A DNA stretch of 64,000 nucleotides, taken from assembly GCA_001600695.1 (NCBI GenBank), contig BCKQ01000001.1, forward strand, positions 313,916 to 377,915, written 5' to 3'. The notes beneath the pieces were generated by a model, which saw nothing but the letters and a program-made list of their open reading frames with translations, ran no database searches and was not told the origin of the DNA. Shown piece after piece: positions 1 to 9,887 of the stretch. How positions within the stretch are numbered: position 1 is the first letter of the stretch; every line of letters begins with the position of its first letter. The stretch is from Ascoidea asiatica. Taxonomy: Eukaryota; Ascomycota; Saccharomycetes; Ascoideales; Ascoideaceae. Position numbers and translations under genes: made by a program.

Positions 1-570
1 TGTTTCCGTAGCTGCGGAGGGTTCTTCTCCATGGCTTTGGCTTTGGCTTTTGCTTTTGCTGCTGAGTTTGTTGGTGTTTTCGAATTCAAAGGAATATTTA
101 CTGAAATTACCTGAAATAAATGAAAATAGCGAAGATAGTGAAAATAATTAAATAACGAAATAAATTGAGAAACTATTTATTATATTATCAATTGATATTA
201 GTTTATATTGATTTATATTATTACATCTATCTTAAAAATATATTAGAGTTTATATTCGAATTTGTAATATATTGGAATATTTGTAAAGAATTGAATATAA
301 TCTAATAATCACTCTTAGAAAACAATGAAATCATAATTTTGTACACCTTTTTTCACCAGTAATTAATTAAGGATTTATCATTAATAATTTATTTTTATTC
401 ATTTACAAATATACATTCAATTTCAATTCCAAATCCAAATTCAAGTTTAAATAGATTTCAATTATAATATAGATTCAAATAGAAGTATATTTAGAAATTA
501 GAAACAAATTAGAAAAAAATTAGAAAAAAATTATCAATTAGAAATCATCAATTAGAAATTAGAGATAAAA
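1..570. other. Intergenic, promoter side of the exchanger gene
   Basis: No gene is supported here. The first ~100 bases are GC-richer with GCTTTG/GCTTTT repeats; the rest is very AT-rich. A minus-strand ATG at 30-32 opens a frame running off the window edge, but ten codons are too few to judge. The sense strand near 410-560 is A-rich with repeated TTAGAAAT and TTCAAAT units, consistent with a leader for the gene starting at 571. Confidence 0.5.
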
Positions 571-3500
571 ATGAATATTTTAACCAAATTTATTTTTCTT
601 TTTAACTTTTTTACTTTAATTTACTCAAATTCAATTATAGATTTGAATTCAAACATAAATCAAATTCCCAATGAAATATCGAATCAAATTCCCGATAAAA
701 TTCCCAATAAATTAAATTCTCCATCAGAATCATTTTCAACTTTGAATTCCAGATCTAATTTTCAAATAAATACTCAATCTTCTATTCAATTAAAGTCAAA
801 AATTAATCAATCTCAATCTGAAAATGAAACTTTAACTTCATTCACCAATAATTCAATTGATTTGAATTCAATTCTACTGAAAAGAGATAATCTAAATAAT
901 AATATTAACTCAACCCCTTCAAATAAAACTTGTGAACTTATAAATAAATTACCATTTGAAGAACGTTGTCCATTTGTTTTACAAAATTGTCAAAATCAAA
1001 ATATTGGTTTTATAAATTATTTGAATTTATATTATTGTCAAATTTCAAATAATAATGATAAAAATTCAAATTCAATTATAAGTTTTTTCAAAAGTCAAAA
1101 CTTCATAATTTTTTTTTCAATAATCTTATTAGTTATTCTATTTACTTCTTTAGGTTTAACTGCCTCTGATTATTTATGTCCAAATTTAAATTCAATATCA
1201 AAAATTTTAGGTATGAATGAAAATATCACTGGTTTAACTTTATTAGCTTTAGGTAATGGTTCTCCAGATATTTTTAGTACTTTTACTGCAATGAAAATTG
1301 GTAGTGGTTCATTAGCAATTGGTGAATTAATTGGGGCTGCTTTATTTATAACTTCTGTTGTTATTGGTTCTTTAGCTATAATTAAACCATTTACTGTTTA
1401 TAAAGGTTTATTCCTAAGAGATTTATCCTTTTTTTTAATTACAATTTTATTTGTAGATTTCTATTGCTTGCTAAAAGGTAATTTAACTTTAAATAATTGT
1501 ATTCAATTAATTTTTTTGTATTTTATTTATGTTTCAATTATTTTAATATGGCAATATATTTCAAAACAAAGAATTATTAAACAAAATCAAGAAATTCAAT
1601 CAAGAAGTTTATATTCTGATAATTCTTTATCTTTTTCAATTAACTCAAATAATTCAAATCATACAAATCTTTCTAATCCTTCCACACCTAATAACATTAT
1701 AAATAATTCCACTAACTTAAACAATTCTCAAAACTCATTAAATTCAACATCTAAAGTTAGTTCGTTTCATTCTTATAGTGATGATCTTGACTTGCTTAAT
1801 GATAATGAAGGAGATAATGAAAGAGATGAAAATGATGATGATGACGACTTATACAATGAAAGATTACCTGACATTGATGACTTAATTTCCTCAGCAAATG
1901 ATTCAAATAATTTTTCAAATAATAATAAAAAAAATAATTTTCCAATAAATTTAAATCAAAATCCTTTTTTACCAGATTCAAATTCAAATTCAAATTCAAA
2001 TTTACCTCAATTTCAAATTAATAATGATTCTGGTGATTCTGATGATTCTGATTCTAATAATAATATCAATAATAGAAATTCAAATTATGGTTCAACAGCT
2101 CATTCTCATAAATCTTATAAATCACATAATAATTCTTCTAATCAAATAAGATCAATTAAATCATTTTCATTACTTCAAAAAAATAAATCAACTTTTTCAT
2201 TTCATTCAAATAATTCTTATATTACATCAAACACAAATAATAAAATTCCTAATGATAATGATAATAATAATGATTTAGAAAATAATTTATCCAATATTAA
2301 TGATTATGATGATAATATGGATGAACAATTAGCTGTTGAATCATCTGCCTTATTAGTAAGACCATCTTTGTTAAATGCTTTAGAATTTAAACAAGCTGTA
2401 GAAAATCTAAGAAAAAATAATAATTTACCCTTTAATTCTTCTTTCAGTAACAATCATAATTTCACTAATAATCAAAATCAGCATCATCATCATCATCATC
2501 ATAAACCTACTTATAGTCGTAATGTAAGTCAGTATTCTGATTCAGTTGTTAATCAAGAAGCAGTTAATGTTAATCAAGATTCTTCTCTGAGACCTTCAAG
2601 AACTAATATCTCTCAATCCAACAAAGACATATTCGATAATAATAACAATATCATTAGTTTGAACAATAGCAATAATGGAAGAAGGAAATCCGTACCAGAA
2701 AGTGGCAATAAGTCTCATAAACGATCCTTTCATTCAAGAAATAGTCATATGTCAATAGTTGATTTTAATCCTGTTGATGATATTAGTTTGGCAACGATAA
2801 ACAATACTCCAATAGATGCTAATTTATCTCTAAATCCTTCATCTTTGATAAATGACGCTGCACTAGCAAATTTAAACAGATCTAGGAATTTATCTAACCT
2901 TTCCAATAATCTGCCTAAAGAGTCTCATAGAGATTCTTTACATCTAATAGACCAGAAACATAACTTGACAACTTTAGATAAATCTACCATAAGACCCAAT
3001 TCAGAACCTCTCACTAGAAAAGGTCATAGAAGAAGAAAGAGTTATAGTGATTTAATAGTAACCAATAGTCAACCAGCTTACAGAGATGATCCTACATCAT
3101 ATCATGATGATAGTCCAAATATTTTGATTAATAATAGTCAAAATGACTATAATGATTTTGATACTCAGAATGACTTTGATTTTCAATCAATGAAGGATTA
3201 TAAAATTAATAATGATTTTGAAGTATCAAAAGACTTTAAAATGCCTTTAGATTTTTCAATGGATCAAAATATCGAAGAAGATGATAATAATGATAATAAT
3301 AATGATAATATTAAGAAAGATAGGAATACTGATGGGATAAATGGGGATACATTTGTTTTCAATAGAGATGCCAGTTCTACCTCAAGGGATAATGGAAGAG
3401 ATGCCAGCCCATTATCGCATGCACCTTACGAATCAAATATAAATAATTTTGTGCCTAATCTGGTAATTGAAACTAATACTAATGGCGATTCTAATTTGAT

Positions 3501-4959
3501 TACTAATAATGAAAATTTGTCAAATTATTTAAGTCCAACATATGATAGTTCAAATCCTGATAATTTGAATATTAATAGATCCCGATCTTCTTCTAATATA
3601 ACTGTCTGCTCCTTAGATATAAACTCAGATGATAATTCAAATAATGTCTTTGATAAAGTGATAAAGATAATCCAAAGACGCCTAAAGGGTAAAAAATCAA
3701 CTAATATTAGACGAAGATCAAATTTTTCTAGGATATCTTCAAAGTCTTTTAAAGAAAAACTTTTTGAAAATCTTACCAAAATTTTTTTTCCTAGTTTTAT
3801 CAATTTTTCTCAGAAATCCCTTATTGATAGAACTTTATTAATTTTAATTAGTCCAATTGTATGTCTACTCAGAATAAGTATACCGGTTAGAGACTTTCAA
3901 AAGGATATAAAAAGCGATACAAAAGTGTTAAAAAAGTTGACACAATTAAGAACATTAAGTGATTTTTCAATTCCTGGTGATTCATTTGATAGTAATGCAT
4001 CAAATAGCAATGAAGGAACCTCAACATCTGTTTTGGAATTGTTTGAAGAAGAATATGAAGAGTCAAGCTCTATGGTTTATATCAATGAATTGATCTTATT
4101 GATAATTCAAGCTATTTTGGCTCCTTATTTACTTATTTATTTTATGTTTGCAAGCAGAGAAAGCGAAGACAATAGATCTAATATTGATTCATTGCTTTAT
4201 GGAATTGGTTTTATGATTTCATTAATGCTACTTGGTTCAATACTCTATGCTTTCAATCCAAAAAAAACTAGTATATATGAACTACTTAACGATAAGCTAT
4301 TTAAAAGTCATAAAAAATCAAATCAATATCAGTTTCAATCAAAACCTCAATCATATCAAACTAGAGTCACAAGAAATTTGATTAGTCAATTATCTAAAGA
4401 TTCTCATATTTATAAAAATTTGAAATTCAAAAATATTTTGAATTTTGCTCTTTCACTTATGGGATTTTCTGTAAGTATTGCATGGATATCAATTATAGCA
4501 ACTGAGGTTATTGCAATTCTTAAATTTTATTCAGTTATCTGGCATTTATCAGATGCAATTATAGGAATAACTATTTTTGCTATGGGAAATTCATTAGGAG
4601 ATTTCATTTCAAACTTTACAATAGCTAAAATGGGATTTCCAAGAATGGCATTTGCTGCTTGTCTTGGAGGTCCATTATTAAATATACTAATTGGTATTGG
4701 AGGAAGTGGTTTAATTATTATACCAAATAAAGAATATCAAAGGCAATTACCTGATTTAATTAAAGATGGATTCAGTTATAAAATTCAATTAAGTTCAACA
4801 TTGGTTATAAGTAATATAACATTAATAATCAATTTAGTTTTTTTACTAATTGCAGTTCCCATGAATAACTGGAAAATGAACAAATTAATTGGGGTTACTT
4901 TAATTAGTATGTGGACACTTGCAACTTTAGTTAATGTATTAATAGAGTTATTCATGTAA
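571..4959 (+). CDS. Sodium/calcium exchanger-family membrane protein with giant central loop
   Basis: A putative cation/calcium exchanger of the Ca2+:cation antiporter superfamily, most like the yeast YDL206W/ECM27 and NCLX branch, acting in an internal membrane. The start gives a signal-peptide-like hydrophobic stretch (residues 1-20), then a Cys-containing luminal segment. The two signature alpha-repeats are visible: GNGSPD near residue 228 in the N-terminal membrane block, and GNSLGD near residue 1339 in the C-terminal block. Between the blocks, roughly residues 340-1090, lies a hydrophilic loop rich in Asn, Ser and Asp, with a seven-His run and Arg/Ser patches. Yeast relatives are usually 700-800 residues, so at 1462 this protein is about twice as long, almost all in the loop. 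Family assignment is firm; the ion and compartment are inferred. Confidence 0.85.
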   Translation: MNILTKFIFLFNFFTLIYSNSIIDLNSNINQIPNEISNQIPDKIPNKLNSPSESFSTLNSRSNFQINTQSSIQLKSKINQSQSENETLTSFTNNSIDLNSILLKRDNLNNNINSTPSNKTCELINKLPFEERCPFVLQNCQNQNIGFINYLNLYYCQISNNNDKNSNSIISFFKSQNFIIFFSIILLVILFTSLGLTASDYLCPNLNSISKILGMNENITGLTLLALGNGSPDIFSTFTAMKIGSGSLAIGELIGAALFITSVVIGSLAIIKPFTVYKGLFLRDLSFFLITILFVDFYCLLKGNLTLNNCIQLIFLYFIYVSIILIWQYISKQRIIKQNQEIQSRSLYSDNSLSFSINSNNSNHTNLSNPSTPNNIINNSTNLNNSQNSLNSTSKVSSFHSYSDDLDLLNDNEGDNERDENDDDDDLYNERLPDIDDLISSANDSNNFSNNNKKNNFPINLNQNPFLPDSNSNSNSNLPQFQINNDSGDSDDSDSNNNINNRNSNYGSTAHSHKSYKSHNNSSNQIRSIKSFSLLQKNKSTFSFHSNNSYITSNTNNKIPNDNDNNNDLENNLSNINDYDDNMDEQLAVESSALLVRPSLLNALEFKQAVENLRKNNNLPFNSSFSNNHNFTNNQNQHHHHHHHKPTYSRNVSQYSDSVVNQEAVNVNQDSSLRPSRTNISQSNKDIFDNNNNIISLNNSNNGRRKSVPESGNKSHKRSFHSRNSHMSIVDFNPVDDISLATINNTPIDANLSLNPSSLINDAALANLNRSRNLSNLSNNLPKESHRDSLHLIDQKHNLTTLDKSTIRPNSEPLTRKGHRRRKSYSDLIVTNSQPAYRDDPTSYHDDSPNILINNSQNDYNDFDTQNDFDFQSMKDYKINNDFEVSKDFKMPLDFSMDQNIEEDDNNDNNNDNIKKDRNTDGINGDTFVFNRDASSTSRDNGRDASPLSHAPYESNINNFVPNLVIETNTNGDSNLITNNENLSNYLSPTYDSSNPDNLNINRSRSSSNITVCSLDINSDDNSNNVFDKVIKIIQRRLKGKKSTNIRRRSNFSRISSKSFKEKLFENLTKIFFPSFINFSQKSLIDRTLLILISPIVCLLRISIPVRDFQKDIKSDTKVLKKLTQLRTLSDFSIPGDSFDSNASNSNEGTSTSVLELFEEEYEESSSMVYINELILLIIQAILAPYLLIYFMFASRESEDNRSNIDSLLYGIGFMISLMLLGSILYAFNPKKTSIYELLNDKLFKSHKKSNQYQFQSKPQSYQTRVTRNLISQLSKDSHIYKNLKFKNILNFALSLMGFSVSIAWISIIATEVIAILKFYSVIWHLSDAIIGITIFAMGNSLGDFISNFTIAKMGFPRMAFAACLGGPLLNILIGIGGSGLIIIPNKEYQRQLPDLIKDGFSYKIQLSSTLVISNITLIINLVFLLIAVPMNNWKMNKLIGVTLISMWTLATLVNVLIELFM

Positions 4960-5506
4960 ATTAATTATATAATGTTTTTATATCTGTTTATTCTTATTTT
5001 TATTTTTATTTTTATTTTATTTTTATTTTATTTTCTTATCTTTTTTTCAATTTGATTCTCATTTTCCTTTTGTTTCTTTATCATTTTATTTCAGAACATG
5101 CATATTATCATTTTTCTTATGATATTTAACTCTATTTGATATTCAATTTTTCATAGCTTTGCATGCTTATTTCATTTCTTTTTAATTATTCAATTGATTG
5201 TTTTTGATTAATTTTGTTCATTTTAACTATTTTAACTATTTTAACTATTTTGGTGTTTAAGAATTTTTATTTTTTTATTAAATTTTAAGTGTTTTATTAT
5301 TTTATTGGTTTTCATTTTTTTTGTACCTATGATATTTTATAAAGTAGTTTTATGATTTTCTTTTATAATATATATATCATTTAGGGTGTAATAATGTATT
5401 AAAAATATTTATTCAAATACATAAAATTATGAAAAAATTATGAATAATGTATATATACTGTATATAAATAATAATAATAGTTGAAAAGAAAAGTTATTAT
5501 TATTCT
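4960..5506. other. Convergent 3' intergenic, T-rich
   Basis: Lies between two convergent stop codons. It holds T-rich tracts (repeated ATTTTT near 4985-5035), a triplicated TTTTAACTA unit near 5221-5250, and a TACTGTATA motif at 5456-5464. These look like 3' UTR and polyadenylation material; I see no gene. Confidence 0.6.
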
Positions 5507-7360
5507 TCAGAAGAAATCTTCATCTAAATAAGCATTTTGAGAAAATTCACTTAATTCAGCTTCTTCTTCTCTTAATTGATTAAGATAAGCATCATCAACT
5601 CTATTTTTAGTTTCTGGATATCTCATACTTTTAACAAATTCATCATGTAATTGATTAATAAATTTAATTCTATTACTATATTCAATTTGAGGTATTTCAC
5701 TATCATAAATATTTAAAATTTCTTTACTTGACATATAACCTTTTTGATGATTAATTGTTGCTTCTAAAACATTATCTTTAATTAATTTTGAAATAATATA
5801 TTCAGCATTTGATTCGGAATCTAATTGTAATTTAAGACAAATATCTTTTAAAGAAATTTTTTTATAAGATAATGAAATTAATCTTAAACCAGTTTTAATA
5901 ACATTTTTACGTAATCTAAAAATTAAATTATAATTATTATCATTTTTAAAAATTTTAGAATATTTAATTAAAGAATTATTAAAATAATTTAAATCACCTA
6001 ATTTAACAGATTTAGTAATTTCCATGTATGGAATTAAAAATTTTGAAAAATTTGAATTTTTAAAAATTTTTATATCTGGAATATCACCCATTAATAATTC
6101 AATTAAAATATTTAATTTATGAGAAGAAATTAAAAACCCTTGAACAAAAATTGATTGAGGAGTTTTTCTAATTGAAGTTATAATATCATTTAAGGCTTGA
6201 GAATAATTTAATTGAATTGTATTAATTCTAGCTAAATAATAAAAATATCTTGAAGTTAAATTATTACCACAATTTATTGGAAATTGAACTTTATTAAATA
6301 AATTAATAGCTTGTTGAATATCATTTGAAATTAAATAATTTCTTAATAATAAAGTTATAATTGAACCTGAAGTTTCATTATCATGTTTTAAAGTTGAAGT
6401 TCTTAAAGCAGATAATAAATTTAATCTTAAATTAATTAAATTTGGAAAAAATTCATTAATATTATTATTTTTTAAATTATTTTTTTTATCTAATAATTCT
6501 GAAGTTCTTAAAATATAAAACCAAGATTTTGCTTGAATATAATCTAAAGTTCTTTTATTAAAAGAATTCATTAATTTAATAATTTTTAAATTTAAATTAT
6601 TTAATAAAATTAAATTTTTATTATCATATAAATATAATTGAATTAATAAATGAATAAATAAATTAATTTCAGGAATTGGAAAAATATTTTTTTTTAATTG
6701 ATTTTTTTTAAAATTTAAATCTTTTTTATTTAATAATTGTAAAGGAGATTTTTTAATTTCATTTTCAATTTCAATTTCAATTTCAATTTCAGTTTCCAAT
6801 TTTTTTAAATCTTTTGAATTGTTATCATCCATATTAATATCATTATCATTATTATCAATAATTTCTATATCTTTATCCTTTGATTTAGAATCTTTTTGTT
6901 TTTCTTTTTCTTTTTTATTATAAGTAATAACTTGATTTAAAATTTCATTATTATTATCTAAATTAGATAAACATTCTAATAAATAATTTTTTTGAAAATT
7001 CAATTGATTTAAATCAATTTCATTTATACTACTACTACTACTATTTTTAAAATCATTATTATTATTATTATTATCAGGATTATAAACATTTAAGATTAAA
7101 TTGAATAAGAGATGTAAATTTAAACTATGTCTTAAAGGACTTAATTCTCTAAAAACTTTTAAAATATATCTTGATTCCAAATTATTTGAAGCTTTTTGAA
7201 TTAATTCTAAAGATTTATTTAAATCTGAAATTAATTTCAAATTTTTCTCAATTTCAAAAAAATTAATTTCATTATTATCTGAATCCACCATTTCAATATC
7301 ATCAGTATCTTTATCAATTGATTTATCTGATTTTAAAGAATCAGATACTAAAGAAGACAT
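5507..7360 (-). CDS. RPN3: 26S proteasome regulatory lid subunit Rpn3
   Basis: Non-catalytic subunit of the proteasome lid, a scaffold of TPR-like helices closed by a PCI domain. The protein follows yeast Rpn3 through most of its length: a conserved LKHDNET stretch mid-protein, YLARINTIQLNYSQA, LLMGDIPDI, VKLGDL, then VIKTGLRLISLSYKKISLKD leading into the PCI winged helix (about residues 480-560), INQLHDEF.KSMRYPE, and an acidic-aromatic tail ending DEDFF. The N-terminal third has Asn/Asp/Glu repeats absent from Saccharomyces. I place the start at the ATG ending at 7360, giving 617 residues. The frame stays open to 7414, but that extension begins only with TTG. A proteasome-type promoter motif lies about 150 bp upstream. 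Confidence 0.95.
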   Translation of the reverse strand: MSSLVSDSLKSDKSIDKDTDDIEMVDSDNNEINFFEIEKNLKLISDLNKSLELIQKASNNLESRYILKVFRELSPLRHSLNLHLLFNLILNVYNPDNNNNNNDFKNSSSSSINEIDLNQLNFQKNYLLECLSNLDNNNEILNQVITYNKKEKEKQKDSKSKDKDIEIIDNNDNDINMDDNNSKDLKKLETEIEIEIEIENEIKKSPLQLLNKKDLNFKKNQLKKNIFPIPEINLFIHLLIQLYLYDNKNLILLNNLNLKIIKLMNSFNKRTLDYIQAKSWFYILRTSELLDKKNNLKNNNINEFFPNLINLRLNLLSALRTSTLKHDNETSGSIITLLLRNYLISNDIQQAINLFNKVQFPINCGNNLTSRYFYYLARINTIQLNYSQALNDIITSIRKTPQSIFVQGFLISSHKLNILIELLMGDIPDIKIFKNSNFSKFLIPYMEITKSVKLGDLNYFNNSLIKYSKIFKNDNNYNLIFRLRKNVIKTGLRLISLSYKKISLKDICLKLQLDSESNAEYIISKLIKDNVLEATINHQKGYMSSKEILNIYDSEIPQIEYSNRIKFINQLHDEFVKSMRYPETKNRVDDAYLNQLREEEAELSEFSQNAYLDEDFF

Positions 7361-7506
7361 TGCAGTAAGTTTTAAATGAATGAAAGCAGTGCAATTGATT
7401 AAACACTCCAACAATTTTGTTTTATCGATGATTGACTGATAATTCGATTATGAATTGATTAAAAGTAATTAAAACAAAGCTTCTTTTAAAGTAAATCCAA
7501 GTTTTG

Positions 7507-7515
7507 TTTGCCACT
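7507..7515 (-). promoter_or_regulatory. PACE-like proteasome control element (Rpn4-type)
   Basis: The minus strand reads AGTGGCAAA, one base from the proteasome-associated control element GGTGGCAAA bound by Rpn4 in Saccharomyces. It lies 147 bp upstream of the chosen RPN3 start. Another GGTGGC core (followed by GA) occurs near 7680-7688. The motif match is direct; binding by an Rpn4 ortholog is inferred. Confidence 0.55.
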
Positions 7516-7560
7516 TTTCAATGTTTTCAGATTCGAAATTGGAAGGAAACAGAGGTCTGG

Positions 7561-7566
7561 CACGTG
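7561..7566. promoter_or_regulatory. CACGTG E-box upstream of RPN3
   Basis: Palindromic CACGTG, the core bound by Cbf1-type bHLH factors in yeasts, in the GC-richer patch about 200 bp upstream of RPN3. The same hexamer recurs upstream of EFB1, RPL11 and SNU71. Confidence 0.4.
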
Positions 7567-7796
7567 GTAAAGCAGTAGACCTCGATTTTTAAAGGGGTTT
7601 TGAAGTTTTCTGATTGTCGCCAGAACTGCGGGACTTCTTTTGAAAAAAGGAGAGCCGAGATACTGGTCTCTAGCTAGTGTCGCCACCTTTTCGGGTCTTC
7701 TTCCCGTTTAGGAAAAATCAAAACAAAGCAAAATAAAATTTTATTTTTGCAGCAGTGAAAAAATGAAATAATTTGAAATTGAAGAACAGAAAGAAA

Positions 7797-7840
7797 CAAC
7801 AAAGAAAGAAAGAAAGAAAGAAAGAGAGAAAGAGAGAAAG
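7797..7840 (+). repeat. GAAA-type purine microsatellite
   Basis: Purine-only repeat with GAAA units running into AGAGAGAAAG units, in the divergent promoter. Such poly-purine tracts often mark nucleosome-depleted promoters; nothing more can be said. Confidence 0.7.
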
Positions 7841-8218
7841 GGTTTGGATTCTTCTTCACAAGACACAAAAGCACCAAAGTCAGCTTGGAGTTCTTTTGAA
7901 ATGGCACTGGGATAGATTCATTGTTGCCTGGTTCTGGTGGTTCTGGTGTTTCTGTTTCGATGAACTCTTTAAAATGCCTTTCATAGTCTTGAATTGAAAC
8001 CATTTCCAAATTAAACCAATTTAATTCAATTGCATTGAACTATTTCAATAATCAAATAAACAAATTCAAATGCTTGATTAATTTGGCTAATAAATTCATT
8101 AGAATCATCATTCAAATCAAGTTCATTTCAATAATAAATTGGAATATAATATAATCTAATTATACTGATTAAATAATATATCTAATACATCATTCCCCTT
8201 TTTAAAATACTTATAAAG

Positions 8219-9850
8219 ATGAAATTTTTATTATTTAAAATTTTATTAATATTATTATTTATCTTAATCAATCTTTCAATATCTTTAGTTTTACCAAATT
8301 CTTCCACTTTAAAAACTTTAAAAACTCCAAATATTTCAAATAATAATAATAATAAAAATGAAAAAAATGAAAAAAATGAAAAAAGAATTGAAAAAAATTT
8401 TAAAAATAATATAAATTCAAATGTAAATTCATTAAAAACAATTTATAATAAATTTGATGAAAAGAAAATTTGTGATTGTTCTTCAAATTTTAAAAATTCT
8501 TTTAATGGTTTATCAATTCAAAAAGAATATATTATTAAAAATAATGATGCTCCAATTTATAATTTTAATTCAATTATAAATTGTATAAATAATGAAATTG
8601 ATTGGGAAATTTTAAATCCATTAATTTCAAATAATGATAAAAAATTAATTTTTGATTGGAATGATCCATTTTGTTTAATAACTAATTCTGATAATAATAA
8701 TAATATTAATATTAAAGATATTTTTAATAATAATCAAAATTTAACTGGAGAAATTGAAATTGAAAAAAAATTAAAAAAAAATCATATTGATTTAAATATT
8801 TCAAAGAAAAAAAAAAATTTATTAAAATTTAAAAATGATCCAATTAAAACTTTTTTTAAATCAAATAATATTTTAAATAAAAAAAAAAGAGAATATTCAA
8901 GAAAAAATAGAAATAAAATTTTAAATTCAAAATTATCAAAAGAATTAATTGAAATTGAAATTAATAATGAAAAATTTTTAAATAATTTAGATAATAATAA
9001 TCAAGATAATTTTTTTATTCATAATTCAATTTATAAAAAAATTGAATGTTATAAATTTGCAAGAAATAAAAATTATTTACATCAAAGAGATATTTGGTCA
9101 CCAAATAAATTTATTGGTGGTTTATTTAAATGTGATTTATCTGAGAATATTAAAAAAAATTTATTAATTAATCAAAAATTATCAAATTATTTTCAACCAA
9201 TTAAAAATTTAAAATGTATTAATGAAATATCAATACCAATTTCTCCATTAATTTCAAATGATATTTCAAAACAATGGTTTCAATTAAAAGATGATGATAA
9301 TGAAAAATTAAATCATAATTCTTATCAAATTAAAAGAATTCCATTATTTTATACATTAAATTCAATTAATAATTTAATTGGAGAACCTGGTGGTGATGAA
9401 TTAATAAATTTTAAAAATAATGATAATAATATTGAAATTATAAATAAAATTCCAAAAGATTGGTATAAATTTATTGATATTAATGAAGAATATAATTATA
9501 ATAAAGATGATTTAAATTTAATTAATGAATATAAAAAAAAAATATTTGAATTTTTTAAAAAAACATTAGAAATTGAAGAAAAAAATTTACCATGGAATTT
9601 AAAAAAAAATAGTAAAAATGATAAAACAATAAAATTAAATTGTCTTTTATCAAATTTAAATACAGAACAAAAATTTTTATCATTAATGGGATCATTATCA
9701 ACAAATAAAATTAATTATTATTTTAATAAATTAAATTTAATTTGGGAAGAATTTAAATTATCAACAGAATATAATTTAAATTTTAAAATTTTAGATTCAA
9801 ATAATTATAATTATAATAAATTATCATTAAATGATTTAATTAATATATAA
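8219..9850 (+). CDS. Unknown secretory-pathway protein, Asn/Lys-rich
   Basis: I do not recognise this 543-residue protein. It opens with an uninterrupted hydrophobic segment (about residues 2-25) typical of a signal peptide or signal anchor, followed by an Asn/Lys/Glu-rich stretch. Several cysteines (CDC near residue 82, then scattered single Cys) could form disulphides in the secretory lumen. More conserved-looking islands, richer in Trp, Gly and Pro, lie near residues 280-310 and 360-420 (GEPGGDELI, IPKDWYKFID, LPWNLKKN). No other membrane span or known catalytic motif is visible. Its stop lies 37 bp from that of the convergent SPT2. The codons are extremely AT-rich, as in its neighbours. 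The open frame and signal sequence make it a likely real gene. Confidence 0.7.
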   Translation: MKFLLFKILLILLFILINLSISLVLPNSSTLKTLKTPNISNNNNNKNEKNEKNEKRIEKNFKNNINSNVNSLKTIYNKFDEKKICDCSSNFKNSFNGLSIQKEYIIKNNDAPIYNFNSIINCINNEIDWEILNPLISNNDKKLIFDWNDPFCLITNSDNNNNINIKDIFNNNQNLTGEIEIEKKLKKNHIDLNISKKKKNLLKFKNDPIKTFFKSNNILNKKKREYSRKNRNKILNSKLSKELIEIEINNEKFLNNLDNNNQDNFFIHNSIYKKIECYKFARNKNYLHQRDIWSPNKFIGGLFKCDLSENIKKNLLINQKLSNYFQPIKNLKCINEISIPISPLISNDISKQWFQLKDDDNEKLNHNSYQIKRIPLFYTLNSINNLIGEPGGDELINFKNNDNNIEIINKIPKDWYKFIDINEEYNYNKDDLNLINEYKKKIFEFFKKTLEIEEKNLPWNLKKNSKNDKTIKLNCLLSNLNTEQKFLSLMGSLSTNKINYYFNKLNLIWEEFKLSTEYNLNFKILDSNNYNYNKLSLNDLINI

Positions 9851-9887
9851 ATATAGTATATATAATATATATATAGTATATAAATTA

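Larger units (their letters stand above)
7361..8218. other. Divergent promoter region of RPN3 and the secretory-protein gene
   Basis: About 860 bp between divergent starts. The middle is GC-richer than its surroundings and holds a PACE-like element (7507-7515), CACGTG (7561-7566) and a second GGTGGC core on the minus strand near 7680-7688. A GAAA-type purine repeat lies at 7797-7840. Short open frames here have no coding character and are treated as chance. Confidence 0.6.

Noticed and set aside
7361-7414. 18-residue extension of RPN3
   Set aside because: It starts at TTG, not ATG. The first in-frame ATG ends at 7360.
7486-8009. Overlapping short frames in the RPN3 upstream region
   Set aside because: GC-richer promoter DNA with PACE-like and CACGTG motifs. 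The frames overlap each other on both strands and show no protein features.
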